Source: a virus
Virus record (IMG/VR): IMGVR_UViG_3300044641_004431
Coordinates: 1 to 39,531 of that record
Direction: 5' to 3' (one strand)
Length of the DNA stretch: 39,531 nucleotides
A program made the position numbers and the translations under genes. Positions within the stretch are counted from its first letter, which is position 1; each line of letters opens with the position of its first letter. Below are positions 21,721-30,361 of the stretch, piece by piece. Below the pieces are notes generated by a model. The model saw nothing but the letters and a program-made list of their open reading frames with translations, searched no databases and was not told where the DNA came from.

Positions 21721-24716
21721 TGGCAGCTCCAGGAACCGGTATATCAGCAGAAGTTGCAATACCTTATGTAGAGATAGTCAATTGTTGTGACTCTTCTGAT
21801 AGAGGTTTGTATAATATTGGCAATTTTGATCCAAATACATTTCAAGATGGTATTTATGTTATAACAGGTCCTGGTTTTGTAACTAGTCAAATGGCATTTT
21901 ATCCAGGAAGATGTTATTTAATAACATATCCGGGTAATGCAGGAACACCATATCAACCAATCAGTGTTGCTCAGTTTGCACAATTTACATTAGATTCTAC
22001 TGATATAGAAAATGGGTGTGCTGGTTGTATTGACTGTAATCCTTCTTTATCTAAATTAATCTTTACAAGTTGTTGTAATCAAAGTGTAATAGAAACACAA
22101 GGTCCTTTACCATCTGTATTTACAGGACCGGGTGGTTTAATTAATTATACAGGAGCTCCTTCTAATGGATTTGAAAATTTCTGTTATACTGTATCTGTGG
22201 TAACTGATATAAGTCCTGAAGAATATAATATATTACCACTAATACCTTTATCATCACAATATACTGTAGTAGCAGTTGAGCCTACTAAATGTGATGATTT
22301 TAGAATAGAATGCCCTACATGTGAAGATCCTCAATGTTATACTTTAGTAAATTGTGATGGTATTTCTTTTACTACATGGTTTGATTTATCAGATTATGTA
22401 GGACAATATATAGAAATTGAAGAGCAAGCAGGAACCTGGTTTGTTATAGAAAATAATGGTAGATGTGATAATGCTATAATCACTGTTACAGTTTTAGATA
22501 CAGTTGATCCCTGCCCATGTCTTTGCTATGAAATAACAGGTACTTTAAAATCATTACAGTATGTTAACTGTGATAATGAAGTAGTTAAAGATGCAACTAT
22601 AACAAAGTTCTGTTCTAGAATATATCCTATTTACTCTGGGACACCAGGTCAATTTCAAATTACTCAAGGTGAAGAATGTATAGATGGTTTGTGTCCTGCT
22701 GTTTGTTATAAACTTACAAACTGTGATACAAATGAAATTATATATTCTACTCTTCAGACTTTATCTCAATATGTAAATACATCTTCTGTAGTTACATTAT
22801 TAGGTTATGAAGGATGCTGGTCTGTTACAGAAAATGCAGGTGTTGGATGTGATTGTCTTACTGTAACTCTAGAAGATAGAAGTGGAGTATATGAATATCA
22901 AGCTAATACTATAGGAACATTAAACGGATATAATGTATATCAATATACAGATGGTGTTGATCAATATTATATTTGGTATGAGGGTGTTTGGCTTATTACA
23001 CAAAATCAATATGGTAATGTATTTGCCCCACTTATAGCAGATTCTAAATTTCAAGGTAGCTGTCCTGAATTAATAAGTGAGGGTACATTTGATGGTTGGG
23101 TAATTAGAAATGGGGCTTACATTAATTTACAAACTGAGATATGCCCAAGTCCTTGTGACTGTCCTGTAGATGTTACTGTATTACAAGAATTTGACACATG
23201 TGGTGATTGTGAACCTACTATAGCTTATAAACTTCAAAATTGTGAAAAGATATATGAAGTACAATATACTACTCAAGATCTTTCTGCATATGTTAATCAG
23301 GTTATAGAAGATGATTGTGGTTGCTGGACAGTACAACAAATAAATTACGTACCTCCTTCTACTACATTAATAACAATTGATAACTCATTTAAAACATGTA
23401 ATGATTGTTTATCTACTTTTTATAGACTTACAGATTGTACTGGAGAAGTTGAAGATATAGTTACTAAAACAAACTTAAAATCATATCTTGGAAAAGTAAT
23501 AAAAATTGAAAATTGTGATGTTTGTTGGGAAGTAACTGAAACAAGAGAGTTTACTGAACTATCAAATGTTGTAGTTGTTCAAAATTTTGAAACATGTGAG
23601 GATTGTGGTGTACCAACTGTATGTGAATGTACTAAAGTTACAAACTTAAATCAAACTAAGAAAACATATACTTACTATGATTGTGATAATGTTTTACAAA
23701 GTATAACTCTTGAACCAGGAGAAAGTAGTGATAAAGTATGTGTTCTTTATTGGGTAACGGAACCTTTATTTTGTTCTTGTATTAAGTTTGAAATTAAAGG
23801 TCAATCTTATTATGCATTCATAGTTCCTGGGGAATTATTTAATGGTAAACCTTTTTATACTCTATGTGAAATTGATGATATCACAACTTGTGGTTATGTT
23901 TATTGGGATGGTTCTAACTGGGTTATATCAGATAGTGATGATAATCTTACATGGATATTACCAACATCAACTTCAGAGTCTTGTCCTTATGGTGATTGGG
24001 AAGAATATAATCAAGAAGTTGGACCAAATCCAATAGGAGAAAAAACAAAAGCAGCTGCAGTAAGTGATCTTACTAGTCAACCATGTGATTTAGATATATG
24101 TACATGTATAACATTTACAACAAATCTTGGAGACACTACTACATTGTATGTAATAGCAATTGATGGAAATGGCTATCCTATATATTCAGATGGTGTATTT
24201 ACTATTCAGTTTTCATTGAAATCATTTTGTTGGGTATACGGGTTAAATGAGTTTAGAGATCCTTACTTATTATGTGATGGAGATGCAGATTGTCCTATTG
24301 GAAATTGGGAAACAGAAAGTGGACAAGTTATATCAGCTGTTTCAATTGAATGTCCTCCAGTATCTATTGACTTTACTGTATTTGATCATTTTGAAACTTT
24401 TGGAGAATGTAAATTTGGTAATTGTCCTCAACCTGTATTTAAAAATAATAGATCGGTAAGACCAGGATACAATACACCAATATGTTCTCCAGAAAAATAT
24501 GATAAGATTACATGTAAGTTTGCAGACATAATGTATAAGTTAGCACTTGAACAACGATATGGTATAACTAATTGTTGTCCTGAAGAAGATGACAAATGGT
24601 TGATACAAAAAGAACTAATAGACTTACAAGCATTAAAAGATCCAAACTATATATGTCAAGAATGTTCAGGTTCTTGTAATAATAATAGTTGTCATACTTG
24701 CAATTGTAAAAATTAA
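21720..24716 (+). CDS. very Cys-rich multi-repeat virion/fibre protein (998 aa)
   Basis: A 998-residue protein made of interleaved repeats. Type A (about 40 residues, C-Y-x-L-x-N-C-D ... Y-V ... G-C-W-x-V-x-E) occurs near 206-244, 329-371, 503-540 and 568-606. Type B (N-G-Y/K-P ... Y-x-W-x-G-x-W-V-I ... S-C-P-x-G-x-W) occurs near 402-460, 707-760 and 825-875. Type C (Y-x-x-C-D-N ... C) lies near 281-298 and 652-674. Many Cys pairs suggest metal-stabilised or disulfide-bonded small beta domains. The C-terminus (KITCKFADIMYKLALEQRYG, then NNSCHTCNCKN) is a conserved helical end. It probably forms a head or tail appendage; the target is unknown. Confidence 0.6.
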   Translation: MAAPGTGISAEVAIPYVEIVNCCDSSDRGLYNIGNFDPNTFQDGIYVITGPGFVTSQMAFYPGRCYLITYPGNAGTPYQPISVAQFAQFTLDSTDIENGCAGCIDCNPSLSKLIFTSCCNQSVIETQGPLPSVFTGPGGLINYTGAPSNGFENFCYTVSVVTDISPEEYNILPLIPLSSQYTVVAVEPTKCDDFRIECPTCEDPQCYTLVNCDGISFTTWFDLSDYVGQYIEIEEQAGTWFVIENNGRCDNAIITVTVLDTVDPCPCLCYEITGTLKSLQYVNCDNEVVKDATITKFCSRIYPIYSGTPGQFQITQGEECIDGLCPAVCYKLTNCDTNEIIYSTLQTLSQYVNTSSVVTLLGYEGCWSVTENAGVGCDCLTVTLEDRSGVYEYQANTIGTLNGYNVYQYTDGVDQYYIWYEGVWLITQNQYGNVFAPLIADSKFQGSCPELISEGTFDGWVIRNGAYINLQTEICPSPCDCPVDVTVLQEFDTCGDCEPTIAYKLQNCEKIYEVQYTTQDLSAYVNQVIEDDCGCWTVQQINYVPPSTTLITIDNSFKTCNDCLSTFYRLTDCTGEVEDIVTKTNLKSYLGKVIKIENCDVCWEVTETREFTELSNVVVVQNFETCEDCGVPTVCECTKVTNLNQTKKTYTYYDCDNVLQSITLEPGESSDKVCVLYWVTEPLFCSCIKFEIKGQSYYAFIVPGELFNGKPFYTLCEIDDITTCGYVYWDGSNWVISDSDDNLTWILPTSTSESCPYGDWEEYNQEVGPNPIGEKTKAAAVSDLTSQPCDLDICTCITFTTNLGDTTTLYVIAIDGNGYPIYSDGVFTIQFSLKSFCWVYGLNEFRDPYLLCDGDADCPIGNWETESGQVISAVSIECPPVSIDFTVFDHFETFGECKFGNCPQPVFKNNRSVRPGYNTPICSPEKYDKITCKFADIMYKLALEQRYGITNCCPEEDDKWLIQKELIDLQALKDPNYICQECSGSCNNNSCHTCNCKN

Positions 24717-24742
24717 TTTGTATATTATAAATAGAATAAAAT
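24717..24742 (+). promoter_or_regulatory. candidate promoter before the fibre genes
   Basis: The 26-base gap contains TTTGTATATTATAAATAG, with TATATTAT at 24721-24728, 14 bases before the ATG at 24743. The TTTGTATATTA core also appears before the scaffold-like gene (about 11677). It is short and AT-rich, so the call is tentative. Confidence 0.35.
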
Positions 24743-26278
24743 ATGAAGCCGTTAAATTTAGATAACAGACCTTGTTCTCCAATATCATCAAATTGTGTGG
24801 TATGGCAAGGACCTACATTAACTTGTATCGATCTATGTACAGGAGATAGTATATCTGATGTAGTTGCTAAACTAGCTACAGAACTATGTACTTTACTTGA
24901 TCAAACAAATGTTAGTGATTATGATCTAACATGTCTTGGTATAACGGCCTGTGGTCCAAAAGATTTTCAAGCTCTTATTCAACTTCTGATAAATAAAATA
25001 TGTGAACTTGAAGGAATACCAACAGATGGTACAAGAACAGAAACAACATGCCCAGATTGTATAATTACAGTTAAACCTTGTTTTGTACAAAATGGTCAAA
25101 CAACAATGCAATTAATTGACTATATTCAAATGATTGCTCAAAAAGTTTGTGATTTAATTACTGAAATTGGAGACTTACAGACTCAAATAGATAATCTTGA
25201 CATAAGAGTTACTGTATTAGAAAATACACCTCCTCCTTCATTTACATTACCAACTATAACTCCTGACTGTACATTATCAGATGGTATAATTGTTGGTGGT
25301 CAAACATATCCAATGGATCAAGTATTAAATGCATTAATAAATGATAATACATATGGTTATTGTGCATTAGTTGGAGTAACGGGAACTCCTTCTGATTTAG
25401 GTGCTGCAGTTGCAAGTCAATGTATTGATTCATCAACTTCAACATTATCAAAACCACCAATTCCATTTGGAACACAGTATTTAGGTACATGGGTAAGCTC
25501 TCCTGAAACAGTGGCTGATTCTATAACTAATTTATGGATTGTTGTTTGTGATATGTACACAGCTTTTCAGAATTACGATCCTCCTACTAGTGTTGTTACA
25601 GCTGGAGAAGGTATTACAATAAATTCAGCAACTGTAGGTGATGTTACAACATATACTGTTACTAATGATTACTTAGAAAGTTTTGTTGCTAATGTAACTA
25701 TTAATACCAATTTTGCACCAGGTTCTGGTGTAATCCCAAAAGTAACACCAAGTTCAGTAAACGGTGTCCAGGAAGGACAAGTAATATTTAGATATACTTC
25801 AGTGGCATCAAACGGTCAACTAGTTGTAGCAGGTGCTGCATCTTTTGTTCCTAATGGAAGTTTACCTTCTATATCTTTTGGAACTTTTGATAACACTACA
25901 GGATTATTTACTATTACTGATCCTGGTATGTATTTGATAGTAGCTACAATACATTTAAAACCTGATACTGGCTCTACAGTTTTTTGGTCAGGAACAGGTA
26001 CAACAGTTGGTGATATAGGTTCATTCTTAATTGGAATTCATCCTAATAATAATACAGATACTTTTGTTTCTAACGGTCAAGCTTTAATTCCTAATGTTGA
26101 TAGAAATGTTGAAATATCAACATCAAAAGTTATTGCAGCTACAAATCCTACACAACTAAGAGTAAAAGTTTTAAATACAACTAATAGAGATTATGATGGT
26201 ACAGGATACCCTGGTGCTGATAGCATATCTTTTTCTATTACAAAATTAAGAAGTGGTTTAACAATAACCAATTTATAA
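24743..26278 (+). CDS. fibre-like protein with anchor domain, coiled coil and C1q-like tip
   Basis: A 511-residue protein with a fibre layout. An N-terminal Cys-rich domain (residues 1-115; NRPCSPISSNCVVWQGPTLT, LATELCTLL, DLTCLGITACGPKDFQ) is shared in style with the next gene. A trimeric coiled coil follows near 125-160 (KVCDLITEIGDLQTQIDNLD, then IRVTVLENTPP), with a beta-rich shaft (SVVTAGEGITINSATVGDVT) after it. The C-terminal domain, about 330-511 (YLIVATIHLKPDT, then RDYDGTGYPGADSISFSITK), resembles trimeric C1q/TNF-like jelly rolls used as receptor-binding tips. It likely forms a trimeric head or tail fibre. Confidence 0.65.
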   Translation: MKPLNLDNRPCSPISSNCVVWQGPTLTCIDLCTGDSISDVVAKLATELCTLLDQTNVSDYDLTCLGITACGPKDFQALIQLLINKICELEGIPTDGTRTETTCPDCIITVKPCFVQNGQTTMQLIDYIQMIAQKVCDLITEIGDLQTQIDNLDIRVTVLENTPPPSFTLPTITPDCTLSDGIIVGGQTYPMDQVLNALINDNTYGYCALVGVTGTPSDLGAAVASQCIDSSTSTLSKPPIPFGTQYLGTWVSSPETVADSITNLWIVVCDMYTAFQNYDPPTSVVTAGEGITINSATVGDVTTYTVTNDYLESFVANVTINTNFAPGSGVIPKVTPSSVNGVQEGQVIFRYTSVASNGQLVVAGAASFVPNGSLPSISFGTFDNTTGLFTITDPGMYLIVATIHLKPDTGSTVFWSGTGTTVGDIGSFLIGIHPNNNTDTFVSNGQALIPNVDRNVEISTSKVIAATNPTQLRVKVLNTTNRDYDGTGYPGADSISFSITKLRSGLTITNL

Positions 26279-26309
26279 ATGTATATATGTTTAATTTAAA
26301 TAAATAAAA

Positions 26310-28001
26310 ATGGCAACTCACACTTGTAATCAAAACTGCGGATGTAACAATACTTATACTGTTACACCACCGTGTCCTCCGGCATGTCCAGAGGTATTTA
26401 ATTCACAATGTATTGTGTACACTGGTACTGATATTCTTTGTGGTCAAGATACTGTTATTAAAAGATATGACTATCTAGATACAGTAATCACTAAACTTGT
26501 TAACTATGCATGCGGTATTAAAAACAGCATGCCTGTTACTATAATTGAATCTGATTCAGAATTTTTAACTGTTACTTCTACTACTGTTGGTACTACAACT
26601 ACATGGGTATTAGATTTAGTTAATCTTCCTGGACAACAAACATATGTTGTAGAAGCAGGTGGAACTAATGTAACTGTAAATGAAAATACAGTAGGTAGTA
26701 CTACTACATTTACTGTAATTGCACAAGGTACAGATGTTCAATCCGGAGATGACTATATTGATGTTACTACTACACAAGTAGGTGATGATGACATAGTTAC
26801 TATTACATTAGATATTAATGAAGTAGCTCAAGATTTAGGAGAAGTATCTGTAGCACAAGGAACAAGTAACAATGTTATTGTAACTACTGTAAATAACTTT
26901 CCTACCCCAAATGATACTCAGTATAGATTAGATGTTGTATCTACAGATGTACAATCTGGAGATCCAAGATTAACTGTAGTTGCAACAGGTGGTATTGCAC
27001 CAGCATATGATCAGTTATTCACACTTGACATAAATGATGTTGCTTTAATGGAATCTATAATGGATCAACTTGTATCAACAGGTCCTACTGATTTAGGTCT
27101 TGTTGAAGGAGCTGGTATCCAAATTACATATGATCCTGTATTACATCAAGCTGTTATTGCAAGTACATTTACTGATCCTGAAAGATGGTTTAGATTAATT
27201 GATTTTACAGGAACATTTATTGATCCAAGTGTAGCTAATGCTTCTTTGACAATTACTGCTAATCCTGTTACAAGTGGTGTTAGTGCTATCTTAAGTGGAA
27301 CAGGAAGTGCTGCTGTATATACATTAGCAAATACAGACAAAGGATCATCTCAAAATATATTTAAAACAATAAATATTCCTGATGATGCAAGTACTATTGT
27401 TGCTGCAAGTAATAATGATTCATTTACAATTGCCGGTGGATCTGATATTGATGTAACATCAACAGGTAATACAATTACTATTGATTGTACAATTGATAAT
27501 ATCTATTCAAATATTGTTGGTGATGATGCTGTATCATTACAAGCACCTACTACAACTTCTACTTTAGAAATTTTAGGTGGAACAGGTATCTCTACAGCAG
27601 GAGTTGTAGGACCTAATAATACACTTACAATTACTAATGATTCTCCAGCTTCTTCAGTAACTCTAACATCAGCTGGTGGAACATCTTTAGTAAATGATGG
27701 TACTGGACCAGCATTAGCTGTTAAAGGTATTTCTGCAGGTAATGGTATTTCTGTAATCTCTAGTGCTACAATAGTAACAGTAAATGCTGATGTTGAAAGA
27801 GATGATGTAGTAGTTTCTTATACAGCAGGTGCAGCAGCAGTTGTTGTTACTCATATTATTGCACAACAATATGTTCAAGTTAGAGCATTTAATGGAAATG
27901 TTGATGTAACTAGTACAAGTGTAATTACATGTACGACTACTTCACAATTTTCAATAAGTAATCCTTCAAATAATATTACTAGAGTATTAGTAATAGGATA
28001 A
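26310..28001 (+). CDS. trimeric fibre-like protein with beta-repeat shaft (563 aa)
   Basis: A 563-residue protein. The Cys-rich N-terminal anchor (residues 1-70: CNQNCGCNN, PPCPPACPEVFNSQ, CIVYTGTDILCGQDT) parallels the previous gene. The rest is Thr/Val/Gly/Asp-rich with repeating short strands. 'TDVQSGD ... LDIN' occurs twice (near residues 142-170 and 211-245), and 'VEAGGTNVTVNENTVGSTTT' and later 'AGNGISVISSATIVTVNADV' have the same rhythm. These repeats suit a triple beta-helix or beta-prism fibre shaft. The shared leader with the capsid gene and a terminator downstream suggest high copy number, as for head fibres. Confidence 0.65.
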   Translation: MATHTCNQNCGCNNTYTVTPPCPPACPEVFNSQCIVYTGTDILCGQDTVIKRYDYLDTVITKLVNYACGIKNSMPVTIIESDSEFLTVTSTTVGTTTTWVLDLVNLPGQQTYVVEAGGTNVTVNENTVGSTTTFTVIAQGTDVQSGDDYIDVTTTQVGDDDIVTITLDINEVAQDLGEVSVAQGTSNNVIVTTVNNFPTPNDTQYRLDVVSTDVQSGDPRLTVVATGGIAPAYDQLFTLDINDVALMESIMDQLVSTGPTDLGLVEGAGIQITYDPVLHQAVIASTFTDPERWFRLIDFTGTFIDPSVANASLTITANPVTSGVSAILSGTGSAAVYTLANTDKGSSQNIFKTINIPDDASTIVAASNNDSFTIAGGSDIDVTSTGNTITIDCTIDNIYSNIVGDDAVSLQAPTTTSTLEILGGTGISTAGVVGPNNTLTITNDSPASSVTLTSAGGTSLVNDGTGPALAVKGISAGNGISVISSATIVTVNADVERDDVVVSYTAGAAAVVVTHIIAQQYVQVRAFNGNVDVTSTSVITCTTTSQFSISNPSNNITRVLVIG

Positions 28002-28041
28002 AAATGTTACAGGTTGTTGGTTTCTGTGACAACAAGGCATT

Positions 28042-28071
28042 ACCCTCACACTAGTGGGGGTTTTGTTTTTT
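28042..28071 (+). terminator. rho-independent terminator after the fibre genes
   Basis: ACCCTCAC (28042-28049) pairs with GTGGGGGT (28054-28061), one T-G wobble included, around an ACTA loop (28050-28053). TTTTGTTTTTT follows. It lies about 40 bases after the fibre stop and before the ring/muzzle operon. Confidence 0.88.
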
Positions 28072-28074
28072 GTG

Positions 28075-28111
28075 TATATTTGTTTATATCATTTATTTTT
28101 AGTATATTATT
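28075..28111 (+). promoter_or_regulatory. candidate promoter before the tail-barrel operon
   Basis: Just after the terminator, TATATTTG (28075-28082) fits the Bacteroidota -7 box TAnnTTTG, and TATATTAT (28103-28110) lies one base before the ATG. The same pair, TATATTTG then TATATTAT, precedes the packaging operon at 3979-4010, separated there by 16 bases and here by 20. This recurrence after a terminator is the main support. Confidence 0.42.
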
Positions 28112-28693
28112 ATGAAGGAATTTAATAAACCAAATGTAAAAGCTTCTAGGTATAGACCTGAAGTTAGTACAATTTTAAACAAAGAGTTTTTTAATAACTT
28201 TAAAAAAACACATTCTAGATTTAAAAACTTAGATGATAAAATGCTTAGAAAGATAATTAAAAAGTTTAATCAAGTATTGTATCAAACAGTTATTGATAAT
28301 AGAGATGGTGTGCAATTACCTGAACAAATAGGATGGCTATTTATAGGTACTTGTCAACAAAGTAAAAAACAAAATATTGATTTTGCTAAGTCAAATAAAT
28401 ATGGAGTTAAAGTGAGTAATAATAATTGGGAAACTGATGGTAAACTAGCTAAAATATTTTTTACAAATTATGCTCCTAAACACAAAATGAAGAATAGAGA
28501 ATTTTGGGGTTTTACTGCATCTAGAGAATTTAAAAGGGCTGTTTCAAAAAGTTATCCAGAGAACTGGAATATTTATGTTCAAGTTTTACCAAAATTAAAA
28601 ATAGACAAAGTTTATAATAGTAAATTATATAAAAACTATTTAGATGGAGTTAACAAAGTAGCTTTAAAAACTTATAACGAGTTTGATGTATGA
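28112..28693 (+). CDS. conserved crAss-type structural-region protein, possible IHF/HU-like fold
   Basis: A 193-residue basic protein: KPNVKASRYRPEVSTILNKE at the start, then helices (FKNLDDKMLRKIIKKFNQVL) and the segment DNRDGVQLPEQIGWLFIGTC. The 'helix, V-x-L-P-x-x-I-G-x-L-x-I-G' layout resembles the helix-to-strand turn of HU/IHF-like folds (compare the protein at 4669). A second half with Trp/Tyr/Lys-rich strands and helices (NREFWGFTASREFKRAVSKS) ends the protein. It opens the ring/muzzle operon. crAss-like phages have conserved small proteins at this place; DNA binding is plausible, not shown. Confidence 0.6.
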   Translation: MKEFNKPNVKASRYRPEVSTILNKEFFNNFKKTHSRFKNLDDKMLRKIIKKFNQVLYQTVIDNRDGVQLPEQIGWLFIGTCQQSKKQNIDFAKSNKYGVKVSNNNWETDGKLAKIFFTNYAPKHKMKNREFWGFTASREFKRAVSKSYPENWNIYVQVLPKLKIDKVYNSKLYKNYLDGVNKVALKTYNEFDV

Positions 28694-29361
28694 CAACAAT
28701 TGGAGAAGCAATATCAAGAGTAAGAAATTCATTAAAAGCTGTTAAGGAAGATCCATTCCTTACAGATAGAAATATATACTATGTATTAACTAAATATGGA
28801 CAGACTCTTTTAAAAAGAGAGGATAATCAATTTAGATTAATGAAAATTAGTTCAATATTTAAAACTCTTGGTTATGTTGAACTTATTGATGTAGATAAAG
28901 TTGAAGCTGGTTGTGCTGGAGTTTATTCAGGATGCTACTTTAAAAGATCTAAGGAAAAACTTCCTACAATATTTGATGGTGCTATGGGTCCTATTATACG
29001 TACAGTATCTTCAATAGATGGTGGTATTGAAATGTTTAGAACTGATCCTGGTACTTGGGTTTCTATAACTAAATCTACGACATTCAAATATAATAAGAGA
29101 CCATACTTTTGGTATCTTAATGGTTATATCTATGTACCTAATGTAGATTGGGATGCCATAAAAGTAGAAGCTGTTTTTGGTGGAGATACCTCTGCTTACA
29201 CTTGTGATGATGATAAGAAATGTTTAGTTAGACAAGACGATCCTCTTCCTTTTCCAGAATATTTATTTTCTGAAATAGAACAGTTTGCTTTAAAAGAATT
29301 AATGACCACTGCTCAGATTCCAACTGATGGACCTGATGATAGCCAAAATGTACTTAGATAA
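28690..29361 (+). CDS. tail-barrel ring-type protein
   Basis: A 223-residue protein overlapping the previous stop (ATGA). An N-terminal helical part (IGEAISRVRNSLKAVKEDPF, NIYYVLTKYGQTLLKRED) is followed by a beta-rich core (MGPIIRTVSSIDGGIEMFRT, then YFWYLNGYIYVPNVDW) and a final helix (FSEIEQFALKELMTTAQIPT). The pattern 'helix start, beta core carrying a long loop, C-terminal helix' matches ring proteins in crAss-like tail barrels. It is placed just before another ring-type protein and the muzzle. Which ring it forms cannot be decided by eye. Confidence 0.65.
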   Translation: MTTIGEAISRVRNSLKAVKEDPFLTDRNIYYVLTKYGQTLLKREDNQFRLMKISSIFKTLGYVELIDVDKVEAGCAGVYSGCYFKRSKEKLPTIFDGAMGPIIRTVSSIDGGIEMFRTDPGTWVSITKSTTFKYNKRPYFWYLNGYIYVPNVDWDAIKVEAVFGGDTSAYTCDDDKKCLVRQDDPLPFPEYLFSEIEQFALKELMTTAQIPTDGPDDSQNVLR

Positions 29362-30359
29362 TGGATTACAATTATACACTTAAATACAGAACATTTGACC
29401 AGTTGCTGGAAGATGTTACTATTGACTTACATACTTTTGCTCTAGAAAATATGATAGAGCCTCAACAGCTAATTAAAGTAGTACGTAAAGTTAATTATCA
29501 ATTAGGTTTGAGAATTAATCAAACTAAAGAAGTTATACTTGATGTTACACACCGTAAAGTAAAACTACCTGATGATTTCTATACATTTAATTATGCAATG
29601 ATTTGTAATGATTATAAAGAAGTTGTTGGTTATGATGGTTATGCTGGAGGAACTAATATTCAAGAAGTACCGTATAGAGAATTTCCTTCTCAGGTATATA
29701 CTTGTGGTGCCCCAGTTAATCAACCTTGTTGCTCTAATGGAGTAGAAGGAATTTGTGTAACACATGATCCAAATAATCCGTATGGAGATACTTCTGTAAA
29801 ACCTAGAGTATTTTTAAATTGTAAAGGAGAGGCTTATGAATTAATACAAGTTATTAATCCAAGTTCAACAAGATTATATAAAAATCTTAAACCTTTACGA
29901 ATGAGATCTAGTAAACAGATTGAATGTGAGTGCCCTAATTTATATTATGAAACACCTGATGAAGGTTGGATTGAAAATGGTTTTCTCAATACTAATTTTG
30001 AATGTGGTAAAGTTTATTTAAATTACCAAGGTGATATGGTTGATGATAATGGAAATCTTATGGTTCCTGATCATGAACTTATTAATGATTATTATGAATA
30101 TGCATTAAAGCAAAGAATATTTGAAAACCTTTTTATAAATGGTGAGGATGTTGCTCAAAGAATGCAATTAGTTGATGTAAAACTTAGAGAGGCTAGAAAC
30201 AATGCATTAAGTCTAGTTAATACACCAAACTTTAAAGAAATGGAAAAACTTTGGTGGGCAAATAGAAAAGCAATGTATGGTAAGTATTACTATATGTTTA
30301 TGAGTCAGTCTCCTAATAATCCATATACTAGAGGTAAATCACCCTATAGAGTTGTTTAG
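29361..30359 (+). CDS. tail-barrel ring-type protein (adaptor-like)
   Basis: A 332-residue protein starting inside the preceding stop (TAATG). N-terminal helices (YRTFDQLLEDVTIDLHTFAL, then LIKVVRKVNYQLGLRI) are followed by strands with 'DVTHRKVKLPDDFYTFNYAM', typical of adaptor and ring proteins binding the portal. An inserted Cys/Pro-rich loop (QVYTCGAPVNQPCCSNGVEG) comes next, then 'VYLNYQGDMVDDNGNLMVPD', a motif I link to crAss-type and P22 gp4-like adaptors, and a C-terminal helix pair (YYEYALKQRIFENLFINGED). It would sit between portal and muzzle in the short tail. Confidence 0.7.
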   Translation: MDYNYTLKYRTFDQLLEDVTIDLHTFALENMIEPQQLIKVVRKVNYQLGLRINQTKEVILDVTHRKVKLPDDFYTFNYAMICNDYKEVVGYDGYAGGTNIQEVPYREFPSQVYTCGAPVNQPCCSNGVEGICVTHDPNNPYGDTSVKPRVFLNCKGEAYELIQVINPSSTRLYKNLKPLRMRSSKQIECECPNLYYETPDEGWIENGFLNTNFECGKVYLNYQGDMVDDNGNLMVPDHELINDYYEYALKQRIFENLFINGEDVAQRMQLVDVKLREARNNALSLVNTPNFKEMEKLWWANRKAMYGKYYYMFMSQSPNNPYTRGKSPYRVV

Positions 30360-30361
30360 TC

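Noticed and set aside
28010-28036. Weak inverted repeat TTGT...ACAA just after the fibre stop codon
   Set aside because: The stem is only four or five bases; the convincing terminator is the hairpin at 28042-28061.
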